64,000 bases of DNA from Rhynchopus sp. YZ270_cl-10 (taxonomy: Eukaryota > Euglenozoa > Diplonemea > Diplonemida > Diplonemidae), in contig OZ037932.1 in the NCBI GenBank assembly GCA_964035575.1, forward strand, positions 62,001 to 126,000, in the 5' to 3' direction. The position numbers and the translations under genes are program-made. The notes below the pieces were generated by a model that saw only the letters and a list, made by a program, of their open reading frames with translations, searched no databases and was not told the origin of the DNA. This document shows positions 11,089-20,500 of the stretch, piece by piece (within the stretch, counting starts at the first letter, position 1; each line of letters starts with the position of its first letter).

Positions 11089-12201
11089 CTAGAGGTCACG
11101 AATGGCGCCAGCAAAGATGGGCACCTTGGTCTCGGTGTCATAGACACAGAAGAGGAAGGACCTGTCACAGCGGAAGGTCTGTGGTGGGCGTGGCATGCAA
11201 CGTTTCTTGAGCGTGACGACGGTTGCCGCAGCAGCCTCTGTACCCTCTTCGTTGACCTCCACGACGGCTTTGTGCAGGACCCTGCTCACCGCGAGTCTGG
11301 GGTCCTCGCTGACACGCCCCATCTGGCCCTCCTTCGTCAACGCAGGCAGAGAATCCTTCTTCAGCAACCTCGTGAGGTCGTACAGCTTGCTCTCCATCTT
11401 GAAGCGTGGGATGTAAATGTGAACGTCGTGCTTCCCAGACGCCTTGTGCAGTGCTGTCCATCCAGCGCCGTCCGCCATGGCGGTCACCAATGATTCATAG
11501 TCAGCAGCCTTGGAAGGCAGCACAAAGACACCCGCCACCCTGCCCCCTTCGTAGGGAAGCACCAGAACGTCTGCGTTGACGCCACGCACATCGACCTTCA
11601 CAGCATGGCGGACGTCGTGTGTTGTCTTCCCGCTGCTGATCTTTTGGTGCATGAGTGGTACATTGCCCTCCCGGGTGCATCCGTGAAATGGTTGCGGTTG
11701 TGTCTTCTCTGTCTTGAATTGCGAGCTCCAGGTCCCCTTGAAGTACGCTGTGTTGACGAGTAGTGCAACGTCGTTTTTTTCTGGGTCCTCTTGAAGCATG
11801 TCCTTGATGAGGCCGTTGGTCGCCTTTGCGATGAAGTCGTTGATTGGGTGGCGTGTTGTGAGCGGCCCGGTAACGGCGTTGAGGAAGGTCTTCGAGAAGG
11901 TGCTGACGTAGCTGTCGTGGACGCTGCCGCGGCACCAGAGGGAGTTGCCCTGCAGAAACTGCAGCCCTTTCTGCTGTGCGGCGTCGAGCGACCCTTGTGT
12001 CTTCTTGAGGTGCGCGCACAGCTCGTCCATCGACGGCATCCCGAAGAAGGCAAGCATCTGCTTCTCCAGCTCACCTCCAGCTGTCGTCCCTGTCGCAACC
12101 ATGCCCATCGCCACTCCCACTGAGTAGGGCGAGAAGAACGTATTCCCCTCCAGCCCTGTCACAAGCGACCCAGAGAGGGACGTGAAGGCGTTTGGTGTCA
12201 T
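11089..12201 (-). CDS. Serpin, inhibitory type, cytosolic
   Basis: 370 residues from the ATG reading MTPNAFTSLSG; no signal peptide, so probably intracellular. Family marks include FFSPYSVGVAMGM near the N-terminus, LVNTAYFKGTW in the strand 3A/helix F region, VLPYEGGRVAGVFVLP and a C-terminal FLFCVYDTETKVPIFAG. The reactive-loop hinge EEGTEAAAAT is canonical for inhibitors: Glu at P17, Gly at P15, Thr at P14 and small residues at P12-P9. Counting from it puts Arg at P1 and Cys at P1' (LKKR|C), so trypsin-like or basic-site proteases are the likely targets. The length is normal for the family. Serpins are patchy in protists. The open frame runs upstream past 12201 into the fold-back element, but that extension is not coding. 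Confidence 0.93.
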   Translation of the reverse strand: MTPNAFTSLSGSLVTGLEGNTFFSPYSVGVAMGMVATGTTAGGELEKQMLAFFGMPSMDELCAHLKKTQGSLDAAQQKGLQFLQGNSLWCRGSVHDSYVSTFSKTFLNAVTGPLTTRHPINDFIAKATNGLIKDMLQEDPEKNDVALLVNTAYFKGTWSSQFKTEKTQPQPFHGCTREGNVPLMHQKISSGKTTHDVRHAVKVDVRGVNADVLVLPYEGGRVAGVFVLPSKAADYESLVTAMADGAGWTALHKASGKHDVHIYIPRFKMESKLYDLTRLLKKDSLPALTKEGQMGRVSEDPRLAVSRVLHKAVVEVNEEGTEAAAATVVTLKKRCMPRPPQTFRCDRSFLFCVYDTETKVPIFAGAIRDL

Positions 12202-12304
12202 TGTGTGTTGTGTGGTTATCTTTTTCTGGATTTTTCGGATACATTTGTGGGAGAAGGCTTTGTGTAAAAAATGGCATTGTTTTTTGAAAATCTTTTTATA
12301 ATCA

Positions 12305-13020
12305 TGGGGAGATCCGGGTGCCCGCAACAACAATATTCACAAGCAATCACAAAAAAAAAATCCTCTTCACAAAAAATCACAAACAATCACAAACAAAAAA
12401 TCTTATTCACACAAAATCACACAAAATCACAAAAAATAAATCCTATTCACAAAAAATCACAAACAATCACAAAAAATAAATCCTATTCGCAAAAAAACAC
12501 AAACGATCACAAAAAATCACAAAAATCACAAAAAATCACAAAAAAAAAAATCCTATTCACAAACAATCACAAAAAATCACAAACAAAAAATCTTATTCAC
12601 AAAAAATCACACAAAATCACAAAAAATAAATCCTATTCACAAAAAATCACAAAAAATCACATCCACTTTTTGTGATTTTTTGTGATTGTTTGTGATTTTT
12701 TGTGAATAGGATTTTTTTTTTGTGATTGCTTGTGATTTTTTGTGAATAGGATTTATTTTTTTGTGATTTTGTGTGATTTTTTGTGAATAAGATTTTTTGT
12801 TTGTGATTTTTTGTGATTTTTTGTGAATAGGATTTTTTTTTTGTGATTGCTTGTGATTTTTTGTGATTTTTGTGATTTTTTGTGATTTGTTGTGAATAGA
12901 ATTTTTTTTTTGTGATTTTTTGTATTTATTTTGTGTGATTTTGTGTGATTTGTTGTGATTTGTTGTGATTTTTTGTGATTTTTTGTGAATATTGTTGTTG
13001 CGGGCACCCGGATCTCCCCA
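12305..13020. mobile_element. 716-bp fold-back palindrome
   Basis: Starts TGGGGAGATCCGGGTGCCCG and ends with its exact reverse complement. The arms continue as CAACAACAATATTCACAA and then as repeats of CACAAAAAATCACAAA (left, about 12343-12660) and TTTGTGATTTTTTGTG (right, about 12665-12990). The centre is near 12662. Flanks ATAATCAT and ATAATGTG agree at 5 of 8 positions, which may be a decayed target duplication. No coding. In RNA or single-stranded DNA it would form one very long hairpin. Confidence 0.85.
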
Positions 13021-13038
13021 TAATGTGCCGTTTATAGA

Positions 13039-13146
13039 CCTGATTTTACTCCCAAATAAAAACGCTTTTTTGCCCTATCCGGTCTATCCTCGCCCTGTTC
13101 TGACCTGTACGGACTTATCCGCGCATATCCGCGGGGTAAAAATCAG
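13039..13146. mobile_element. Palindromic MITE, CCACCTGATTT family
   Basis: CCTGATTTTACTCCC at the left and GGGGTAAAAATCAGG at the right, with CCGCGCATATCCGCGG inside, matching the 24902 and 62025 copies. It abuts the right end of the fold-back element. Confidence 0.65.
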
Positions 13147-13271
13147 GCGGGGTGGAAATATATCAAAAAATCCGCAAAACGACGTTCAAAAATATATAAG
13201 AGCAACAGCGTACAGTAAAAAAGAAGGGAAGATACCCTCCCTTTTTTATAAAACAATCTAAAAAAGAGAAC

Positions 13272-13320
13272 GAAGTTGAAAATCCAAACGTCTCACTGTT
13301 CATCGGCACATGCACCGAAA
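13272..13320 (+). repeat. Dispersed repeat family II copy (diverged)
   Basis: GAAGTTGAAAATCCAAACGTCTCACTGTTCATCGGC: clear match to the 59691 copy (ACGTCTCACCGTTCATCGGC). Confidence 0.5.
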
Positions 13321-13341
13321 GAAAGCACCTCCCCTATATGC

Positions 13342-13986
13342 TCATATCCTCCACCCTGCACGGGGTTGCGGGCGGAGATCTCTTCTGGGAGAGGTGGGGG
13401 TAGGGCGCACCTGACCAAACGGCGCATCCACAGGGTGCGCCAAGGTGGGCGAGGAGGGGAGCAGATGCGGCTGTCTCTTGTTCACCCAAGAGGGCGTGCG
13501 CTCTGTCGGCGGCGAGATGGCGAGGTGCATCGGGACCTTCCCTGCAGGGTGCACCGGGTTCTGCCCAGGCGTGACCGGGTAGGACGGGACGTGCTTCGTG
13601 CAGGGGTTGCTCAGAAGCCTGCTCCTCTGCCTCTCCTCATTCATGTTCAACGGTGTCGAGAACCCTGCCCGCTGGTCCGTATCGAACCCTAGCCGCACCA
13701 CGGTACTCCGTGTCGGCGTCTTTGCAACGTGCACCACCCCGGCACCTGCCAGGGGCTGGTCCTCCCCCCAGAGGCGATGCCGTGCGTGGGGCGACATCGC
13801 GCCTTCGCCACGACGGCCGGCGGTGCGGCGTGGGGTAGTGGCTTTGTGCGTGGTGGTGGTGGCGGCACTCAGCTCAGAGGCCTGTCTGCGGAGGTTGTGG
13901 TTGTGTGCAGGTGCACCCGCAGGTGCATGTGACGACCCACTAAAGGTATCAACATAAGCATTCAACTCTCGACTCAGGTCCTCCAT
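13342..13986 (-). CDS. Small basic disordered protein, unrecognised
   Basis: 214 residues starting MEDLSRELNAY. I do not recognise it. The first 15 residues could form a short amphipathic helix. The rest is rich in Arg, Pro, Thr and Ser with many SP and TP pairs (SPPTERTPSW, TPTSPRRD), suggesting a disordered, phosphorylated protein. There are no membrane segments or cysteine clusters. The start follows an acceptor-like CACAG at about 14015 and a pyrimidine-rich leader (CCCCCTCTCCCTCTCCC). Directly upstream is a 330-bp (ACC)n tract on this strand, which takes the place of a pyrimidine tract. The next gene upstream (14718-15746) is on the same strand. Coding is supported by the GC-rich codon use and length. 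Confidence 0.7.
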   Translation of the reverse strand: MEDLSRELNAYVDTFSGSSHAPAGAPAHNHNLRRQASELSAATTTTHKATTPRRTAGRRGEGAMSPHARHRLWGEDQPLAGAGVVHVAKTPTRSTVVRLGFDTDQRAGFSTPLNMNEERQRSRLLSNPCTKHVPSYPVTPGQNPVHPAGKVPMHLAISPPTERTPSWVNKRQPHLLPSSPTLAHPVDAPFGQVRPTPTSPRRDLRPQPRAGWRI

Positions 13987-14020
13987 TATGAGGGAGAGGG
14001 AGAGGGGGTGGGTTCTGTGG

Positions 14021-14350
14021 GGTGGTGGTGGTGGTGGTGGTGGTGGTGGTGGTGGTGGTGGTGGTGGTGGTGGTGGTGGTGGTGGTGGTGGTGGTGGTGG
14101 TGGTGGTGGTGGTGGTGGTGGTGGTGGTGGTGGTGGTGGTGGTGGTGGTGGTGGTGGTGGTGGTGGTGGTGGTGGTGGTGGTGGTGGTGGTGGTGGTGGT
14201 GGTGGTGGTGGTGGTGGTGGTGGTGGTGGTGGTGGTGGTGGTGGTGGTGGTGGTGGTGGTGGTGGTGGTGGTGGTGGTGGTGGTGGTGGTGGTGGTGGTG
14301 GTGGTGGTGGTGGTGGTGGTGGTGGTGGTGGTGGTGGTGGTGGTGGTGGT
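14021..14350. repeat. (GGT)110 microsatellite
   Basis: About 110 uninterrupted GGT triplets on the plus strand. Every frame through it is open, which creates spurious poly-Gly, poly-Trp, poly-Val, poly-Pro and poly-His frames. It ends only about 35 bp upstream of the ATG at 13986 and so lies in the 5' processing region of that gene. Confidence 0.97.
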
Positions 14351-14717
14351 AGTGGGGGAAAGAGTTGAAAACGAAAAGAAGCAATACTGTGTAAAAAGAT
14401 TGGCAAAGATGCGCGGAAGGAGGTGGAGGGGGTTCTTGTGCCATTTTAGTTCCGTCTATGGGGTACCTCAGCCCTAAGCTGCTGAATTATTTTTCTACTT
14501 TATCCTCATTTTTTGCCTTCGAAAACAGTACTATTTTCGACTCCATTTGCAATTTTAAATACCTCACCACAGCACGTTGTTACTTTACAATACACAACAA
14601 TCCCAACCGTGCTCTCTATTACATTGTTCTTTTCCCCCTGCCAGGAGAAAAAAAATACATCTATACTCGAACTCTAATAACACTATCGCACTCTACAGGA
14701 CACGATCCTTGCTCCGT
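14351..14717. other. Intergenic, nothing recognised
   Basis: AT-rich spacer between the microsatellite and the stop codon of the next gene; no gene or repeat family seen. Confidence 0.5.
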
Positions 14718-15746
14718 TCATGAAAACTGCTTTTTTGGTGCCTTCCAGGCACTCCAGGGCTCCTTTGCGAAGGGACGTGTCTTCAACTTCGCAGGCACTT
14801 CTGTTTCTATGTGGAGGGTTTTGTATAGGTGGCGTGTCTCTGCTGAGTAGGGCATCGTGCGTGCGGTTTCTTTTAAGCTTTCCAGGTTCTTGCGGCGTGG
14901 GACGGAACGCTGTCTGTCGGACGAGAGCTGCTGTTGTGGATCTGCCCGTGGTTTGGGTGCCTGCGGGGACGGCGGTGGAAGCAAGCGTTGCCGACGTGGG
15001 CTGGGGAGGTCCCTGCTTGGGGAGGAGGTGAGCTTTGTGTCGCAAATATTTTCCTTTTTGTACAGATCCTTGCCACTCACAGCGGGCACCCAGCCCCGTT
15101 CACGGGTACGTCGGCGTGACGCGCGGCTCAGTGCCCGCTTCTTCTTCTCCTGCTCAGCCGTGCCCGCCTGAAGAACATAGTTCCGCTCGACAGCAGCAAC
15201 CACAACAGCAGGGCTCAACTTCTTCTCGCCATACACCACCACCTTCGGTGGCTTGCAGACGTCGTCCCGCTGGCTGTACTTCCGCTCCGCAATCTCATCC
15301 ATAGCAACGTTCCGCTGCCCCTTCCTCAAAAACCCTCCATTCTTCGGAACACCAGAGTCCTTATAAAGGCGGGCCACGTTCGAATGCACCATGTTGCTGC
15401 TGTTGTGGTACTCAATGCCGTCGAGCACCTCGCCTAGGGAACGCTGTTTGCGTAAATGGCTGTAGTGCGGCTCGCGTCTGCGTGGAGCCTTCTGTTGCAT
15501 CTCTTCTTGCCGCATCTCCGGTGCAAACTGGTGGTGCAGAAGCAGGTCCGCCATCCGTGTGTGGTACACACTGTCTTCATCCTCCTCCTCGTCGTAGTAG
15601 TACTCAGCATCGCCCCGGTCTGCTGCAGCGTCCACGTACTCTGCACGACGTGGCGGCACACGTGCATAGTGACCCTGCGGCGTGGGTCCCGTTGTCTCGT
15701 CCGCTTCCTCTACGAACAACTCATCTGTGTCGTGAACATCCTCCAT
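14718..15746 (-). CDS. Acidic-N / basic-C protein, unrecognised
   Basis: 342 residues starting MEDVHDTDELFVEEADE. I do not recognise the family. Residues 1-65 are strongly acidic with a YYYDEEEDEDS run. Residues about 90-160 look most ordered (HSNVARLYKDSGVPKNGGFLRKG, VAMDEIAERKYS). Residues 200-215 form a Lys/Arg-rich helix, and 235-300 is Pro/Ser/Arg-rich and disordered. A possible conserved C-terminus reads RHLYKTLHIETEVPAKLK. No signal peptide, membrane helix or metal site. The ATG is preceded by a textbook acceptor: about 45 bases of TTCCCC repeats, then CACCACCTTAAG with the AG 13 bases from the ATG. This supports both the start and the strand. Confidence 0.75.
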   Translation of the reverse strand: MEDVHDTDELFVEEADETTGPTPQGHYARVPPRRAEYVDAAADRGDAEYYYDEEEDEDSVYHTRMADLLLHHQFAPEMRQEEMQQKAPRRREPHYSHLRKQRSLGEVLDGIEYHNSSNMVHSNVARLYKDSGVPKNGGFLRKGQRNVAMDEIAERKYSQRDDVCKPPKVVVYGEKKLSPAVVVAAVERNYVLQAGTAEQEKKKRALSRASRRRTRERGWVPAVSGKDLYKKENICDTKLTSSPSRDLPSPRRQRLLPPPSPQAPKPRADPQQQLSSDRQRSVPRRKNLESLKETARTMPYSAETRHLYKTLHIETEVPAKLKTRPFAKEPWSAWKAPKKQFS

Positions 15747-15815
15747 TTGTGTTGGTGCCTTAAGGTGGTGAAGGTGAAGGGGAAAGGGGAAAGGGAAGGG
15801 GAAGGGGAAAAGACA
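15747..15815 (-). promoter_or_regulatory. Putative trans-splice acceptor with strong pyrimidine tract
   Basis: Minus-strand CTTCCCCTTCCCTTTCCCC repeats lead into CACCACCTTAAG, with the AG at 15760-15759. The leader is 12 nt. The best example in the window. Confidence 0.7.
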
Positions 15816-17592
15816 AAAGGGGGAGAACCCCGGCTGTTTGCGCCACCTCTGAGGTGCCTCTAGCATTGTAAAGCAATGCTTGAGAGCAAGAAGGTGTCAT
15901 GTTGTAGAGCTGTATGCAGTTTACGTCTAATTGTGAAAGGAAAGGACGGGTTCATGGCGGAGAACTGCATGGTACTGCACGTTTACAAGAATTTGAAAAA
16001 GATGGGATGGGAGGGAATGAATCATCTTCGTTATATTGTGACGAAAAAAGCAGACTTATTTCTCGTATCCAACCGTACAGTTTTTAAAACAAAGTGCGTT
16101 GGATTCGCGACAACACCAAAAGAACGAAGTTCCAAATACCAGAGCAGCAGAGAAGTCTACAAAAGAAGAGAAGCTTTGCAAGATGGAAACCTAAGTAGCC
16201 ACCTTTCAACAAAACCTCTCTCTGGTAAAGGATGTTCTTCCAAAAGGCTGTCAAAAAAAAAGAAGTCCGCGGAACAAACATAAGAAGCGTTGATGATGCA
16301 ATGGTTCTAAGCCTCGCTGTGCTTAGTCACCTAAAAGAAATCGAAGCTCAAGGGTGCAAAAAACGCCTCTTGCGGGCGCAGCACACTGTGGGGGAGGTGA
16401 AGGGGGAGAGAACAAACATAATGGGGAAGATGGGTGGGAACAGCATTGCCGCCGTCGCCCTCCCACCTCCGGTTTTTGGAAAGGGTTGAAAGGGTTGAAA
16501 GGGGAAGAGAGGGAAGAGAGCAGGGGGTGGGGTACGTTGTGACCTCCCCACAAATGGCAAAGACCTCAGTACTGTGGTAAGCTTCGCATTTCACCGCAAC
16601 GCTCATTCCCGTACGGGGGGAGCGCTTTGGCAATGTGCAGCCATCAGGAAGCAAAGGTCCTCGGGATCTGAAGGGGGCATGAGTGCGTATTCGGGACCTT
16701 CTGGGAAGGCTGTGTGTGTCCACAGTGGTTCTCTTTGTGGTGTGACACACAGTCTACGAAACAAAAAAAAGGGAGCGATGAATACTAACACAAGAATAAG
16801 AACAAAGAACAAAGAACAAGAACCAATCTGAATCTAGAACAACGGGGCAAAAGGTGTAACCGTGTACATGAACGGCCACTAGAGCACACACATGAACACA
16901 AGACACATGGCAACACCTCATACAGCCATCTCGTACAACCACACACACTGAGTCTGCCATACCAATAAAAGGAATAAAAAAACACAGAAAAAAAAATCTC
17001 CCACCCCGTCCCCGTCCCTCACCCAGCATCACACGTGGAGGAGCGGTTGGTCTCAATTCCTTGGAGGCACGGTTAAGTTAAAGGCACACCCGGGGCGCAG
17101 CGAGACTGCCCTTCTGTTCTAGATCACACTGAGAAACGAAAAAAAGGAATGTAATCAAAACTTGGAAGATGTGCCGCTCCTTCGCTGCGTCACACACATC
17201 TTTCCAAGAATGAAGGTAACATTTTTGTTGGGTAAAAGAAAACGTAATGTTGCCAGGTAAAAGTTCGAAGGATGAGTGCACCACACCAATAGATGGCTAG
17301 ATGGATACACTCATCAAGAAAAATGAATAAAATACAGAACACACATTTGGGGAGCATACAACCCCGCAAAAGTATAGCGTAACAGATGAGCCCTTTAGAG
17401 CCCTTTAAAGCAGAACACAACCCAAACATCGTCAGTTGTACACAAAAAAAAAATGCGAACTAAAAAAAATCGCAATGAGTGTGGCTCACGCCAAAATAAA
17501 GTGGTATTTGTTTTGTACTTTCTTTTGTGGCAGATCTGAGCCACATCAGCAAGACAAAATCATTTAAAATAAACCATCCTCACGTTCGTACC
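15816..17592. other. Intergenic, 1.8 kb; hairpin and other repeats
   Basis: No gene supported; open frames are short and lack coding bias. Contains a family I hairpin (16307-16333) followed at once by a family II-like block (GGTGCAAAAAACGCCTC near 16350). Confidence 0.5.
16307..16333 (+). repeat. Hairpin repeat family I copy
   Basis: CTAAGCCTCGCTGTGCTTAG followed by TCACCTAAA. The six-base stem CTAAGC/GCTTAG is intact. Confidence 0.7.
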
Positions 17593-20500
17593 TCACAGTG
17601 CCTTGATGAGCTTCCCAAACCTCTGCCTCATGTGGTGTCTGAACTCGTTGTAAATGTTCGACACAAACTTCTCGTAGTTGACGTTGGTCTTGAAGGCAAA
17701 GTTGAAGCGGTGGCCCACAACCGTCATGTCTGCCTTCACCGACACAGCCGTGTCCGAGTTGGAGAGATCGCTTGAGAAGACGAGGGAGTGGATGCGGAGG
17801 GCGTCCTTGAGTGCGCCACCCACAGCGCGTGCAATGCTCTTGAACGCCGTCACGACAGCAGACGCAGCCCGCAGGACAGCCTTTGCCGCACCCAGCACCT
17901 TGTCTGCAGCCTTCACAGCCTTCTTTGCCACGCTGATCCCAGCCTTGACCGCACGCTCGGCCACGCTCAGCACCTTCTTTGCAGCGTAGTACGCAACCTT
18001 GACCGTCCCGTACCCGATCCAGCATTTAGGCACAGCCCCGCACTTCCACCACTTCCTCTTGCAGGTCTTCTCCTTCGATTTGCACGACTTCTTCTTCTTG
18101 TCAAGGCTCTTCTTCCACTTGTTGACAGTGCTCTTCGCCGAGCTGATCTTCTTCATAGCCTTGTACTGCACCTTCTTCAACTTCTTCGTGACAGACCGCA
18201 CCTTCCGCTGCGCAGACGACACCTTGCCCCCCGCAGACCGCAGGGCAGACGTAGCCTTCGTCCCAAGCTCCAACAGGAAGCTCGTCGCACGCTCCGCCGC
18301 CTGCCGCACGATGTCTGACTTCACCGTCCCCGTCAGCGTGTTCGAGAACCCACGCTTCCCGGGTGTGCCCACAGCCTCCAGCTCCACGTCAACAGACAGC
18401 CCAGACCCGAGCGACAGCGCCAGGTGCCCGTACTTGCGTGCGTCCGACAGCTCCAGCAGCAGCGCCACACTCTGCCCCAGCACCACTGCCCGCCCGTCAA
18501 TGCGCACCTCCTGCTGCTTAGACGTCAGCGCCACCTCAAACGACGGCCCCGACTTCCCGTCCACACTGGTGATCGAGACCGGGCCCCACTCCACCGGCTC
18601 CGCAAGCATCGCAATCTCAAGCGCCCCCTCCGACGCAGCAAAGTGCGCAGACACCACGTGCACCACACCCCACAGGCGCAGGTCTTCCACCTCGATCGAC
18701 ACCCCCGCAGGGACCGTCACAGACACGTCCGCAATCGTGATGGCCACGGCCTTCACTGGGTCCGGGTTGAACGAAACCGCAAAATACTCGACAGACACGT
18801 CGCTCAGCACACTCGCCACACGCCCGAGGCAGTCCTTGCACTGCACAACGTCCGTAACGATCCCTTTCAGGTTGAACTTCTCCACCTCTGCTGTCAGTGC
18901 ACACTTCGAGAAGTCCTGCAGGTCCACCCCGACCGCAACCGTCCCAGACGCACCCCCGATCTGCAGCCCCCCAATCAGCGCAAACTGCGACGGCAGCAGG
19001 GCAGGTGTGATGGTCATCTTCACCCCGAGCGGGAAGAGCACCTTCACCCCCGCCACCCCGAACGGCCTCACCCACGGTGTGTCCGAGTCCACTGAAAGCG
19101 CCACCGACAGCGACCCTGCCGCAGACAGCCCGATGAACCCGCCTGCACTGAAGGTCTGCGCATCCGCCCCGCCCCCGACAGTGAAGTCCAGCACCACCTT
19201 GAACCCCATCTCAGGCACCCCGGTCTTCACCACAAACGCCAGCGCCACCTCGCGCAGCACGGCCCTGTCCCCCACCGCCACCTGCCCGGCCAGCATCACA
19301 AACACCGTCATCTCCGACTCCGACACAATGTCCGCCACAACCGTCACACCCGCACCGCCGCCACCTGCAGCCGCCACCTGCTCCTCCAGCCCAGACGGGC
19401 ACGCAGCCACCATCGCCTTCAGCGGCCCGTTGTCCTCACCCAGGAAGGCCGCAAGCGACAGCCCACGGCGCAGCGACACTCCCTGCACCACCAGCGCCGC
19501 CTTCGCCAGCGAGAACCGCACCCACGACGGCGACAGGGACTTCACCATCTGCCGCACAGACACAGGCAGGTCCTCGCTCTCAGACCCAGACAGAGACACG
19601 CTCCCAGGCTCGTCCGCCGTGAACGCCATTGCGTAGTTCCACACCGTCCCTGTCTTCACCACAGACACTGCCACCGCAAAGTCCAGCCCAAACGCCGTCC
19701 CGGTCGCCGTCAGCGATGCTGTGCCCCCAAAGTCCACCACCACCTCCGCCGACGACAGCGCCAGACCCTTCAGCCCCTTCACCATCCCCGGTGCCGCAGC
19801 CCCGAGTGAGTCTGCAAGCGGCGACGCCGACCCGGACCCCTGCCACGCAGTCGCAAACCCGTCCGGCGTCATGACCGCACCGGCACGCACAGCCCCGCGC
19901 AGGCCCACGTCCTCCGCACGCAGCGGCAGTGGGAACGACAGGTCCAGCTCAAAGTCCTTGAGGAACGCCCCCTGCACCGACACCGTCTTCGCCCCGCTTG
20001 CAGACGACGTCACCTCCACGGTCGCCGACGAGATGGTCAGCGTCTTCCCGTAGAACGGGATCCGCATGTCCACCAGTGACCCTTCCACACGCCACGACTG
20101 GTCTGCGTCCGCCCCGCATGCCTTTGTCAGCGACACGCCCAGCTCCATCGCAGGGATGTTGTGCGGCAGGTCCTTCACAATCAACAGCCCCTCTCCAGTG
20201 CAGTCCGTCCCGTCCACCGTCGCCGTCACACGCACGTGGCTGTCCTCGTACTCCAGCGTCGACACCACAGCCCCGGGGTTGCTGCTGTTGAACTCCACAG
20301 ACACCGACAGCCCCGCCGCCGTCGTTGCGTTCATCGTCCCCACCCACGTCCGCGTGCTCAGCATCGCCGCCCCGCCGTGCCCACCCGTGTGCAGCCACAC
20401 AGACACCGCCTCCAGCTGTGCGCCGGGCCCGTCCCAGCGACCGTCGTACGTCCCGGTCAGCTCCATCGCCCCGCTGCATGGGTGGTACAAAACGTCCGTC

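Noticed and set aside
12202..12333. N-terminal extension of the serpin frame (MLLRAPGSPHDYKK...)
   Set aside because: It is encoded by the fold-back element's end; the same peptide start appears at the other end on the opposite strand.
12271..13007. CRISPR-like array in the TCACAAAAAATCACAA region
   Set aside because: Simple satellite without unique spacers, arranged as a palindrome, in a eukaryotic genome.
13986..14477. Poly-Gly, poly-Trp, poly-Val, poly-Pro and poly-His frames
   Set aside because: Consequence of the (GGT)n microsatellite; no start context or unique sequence of their own.
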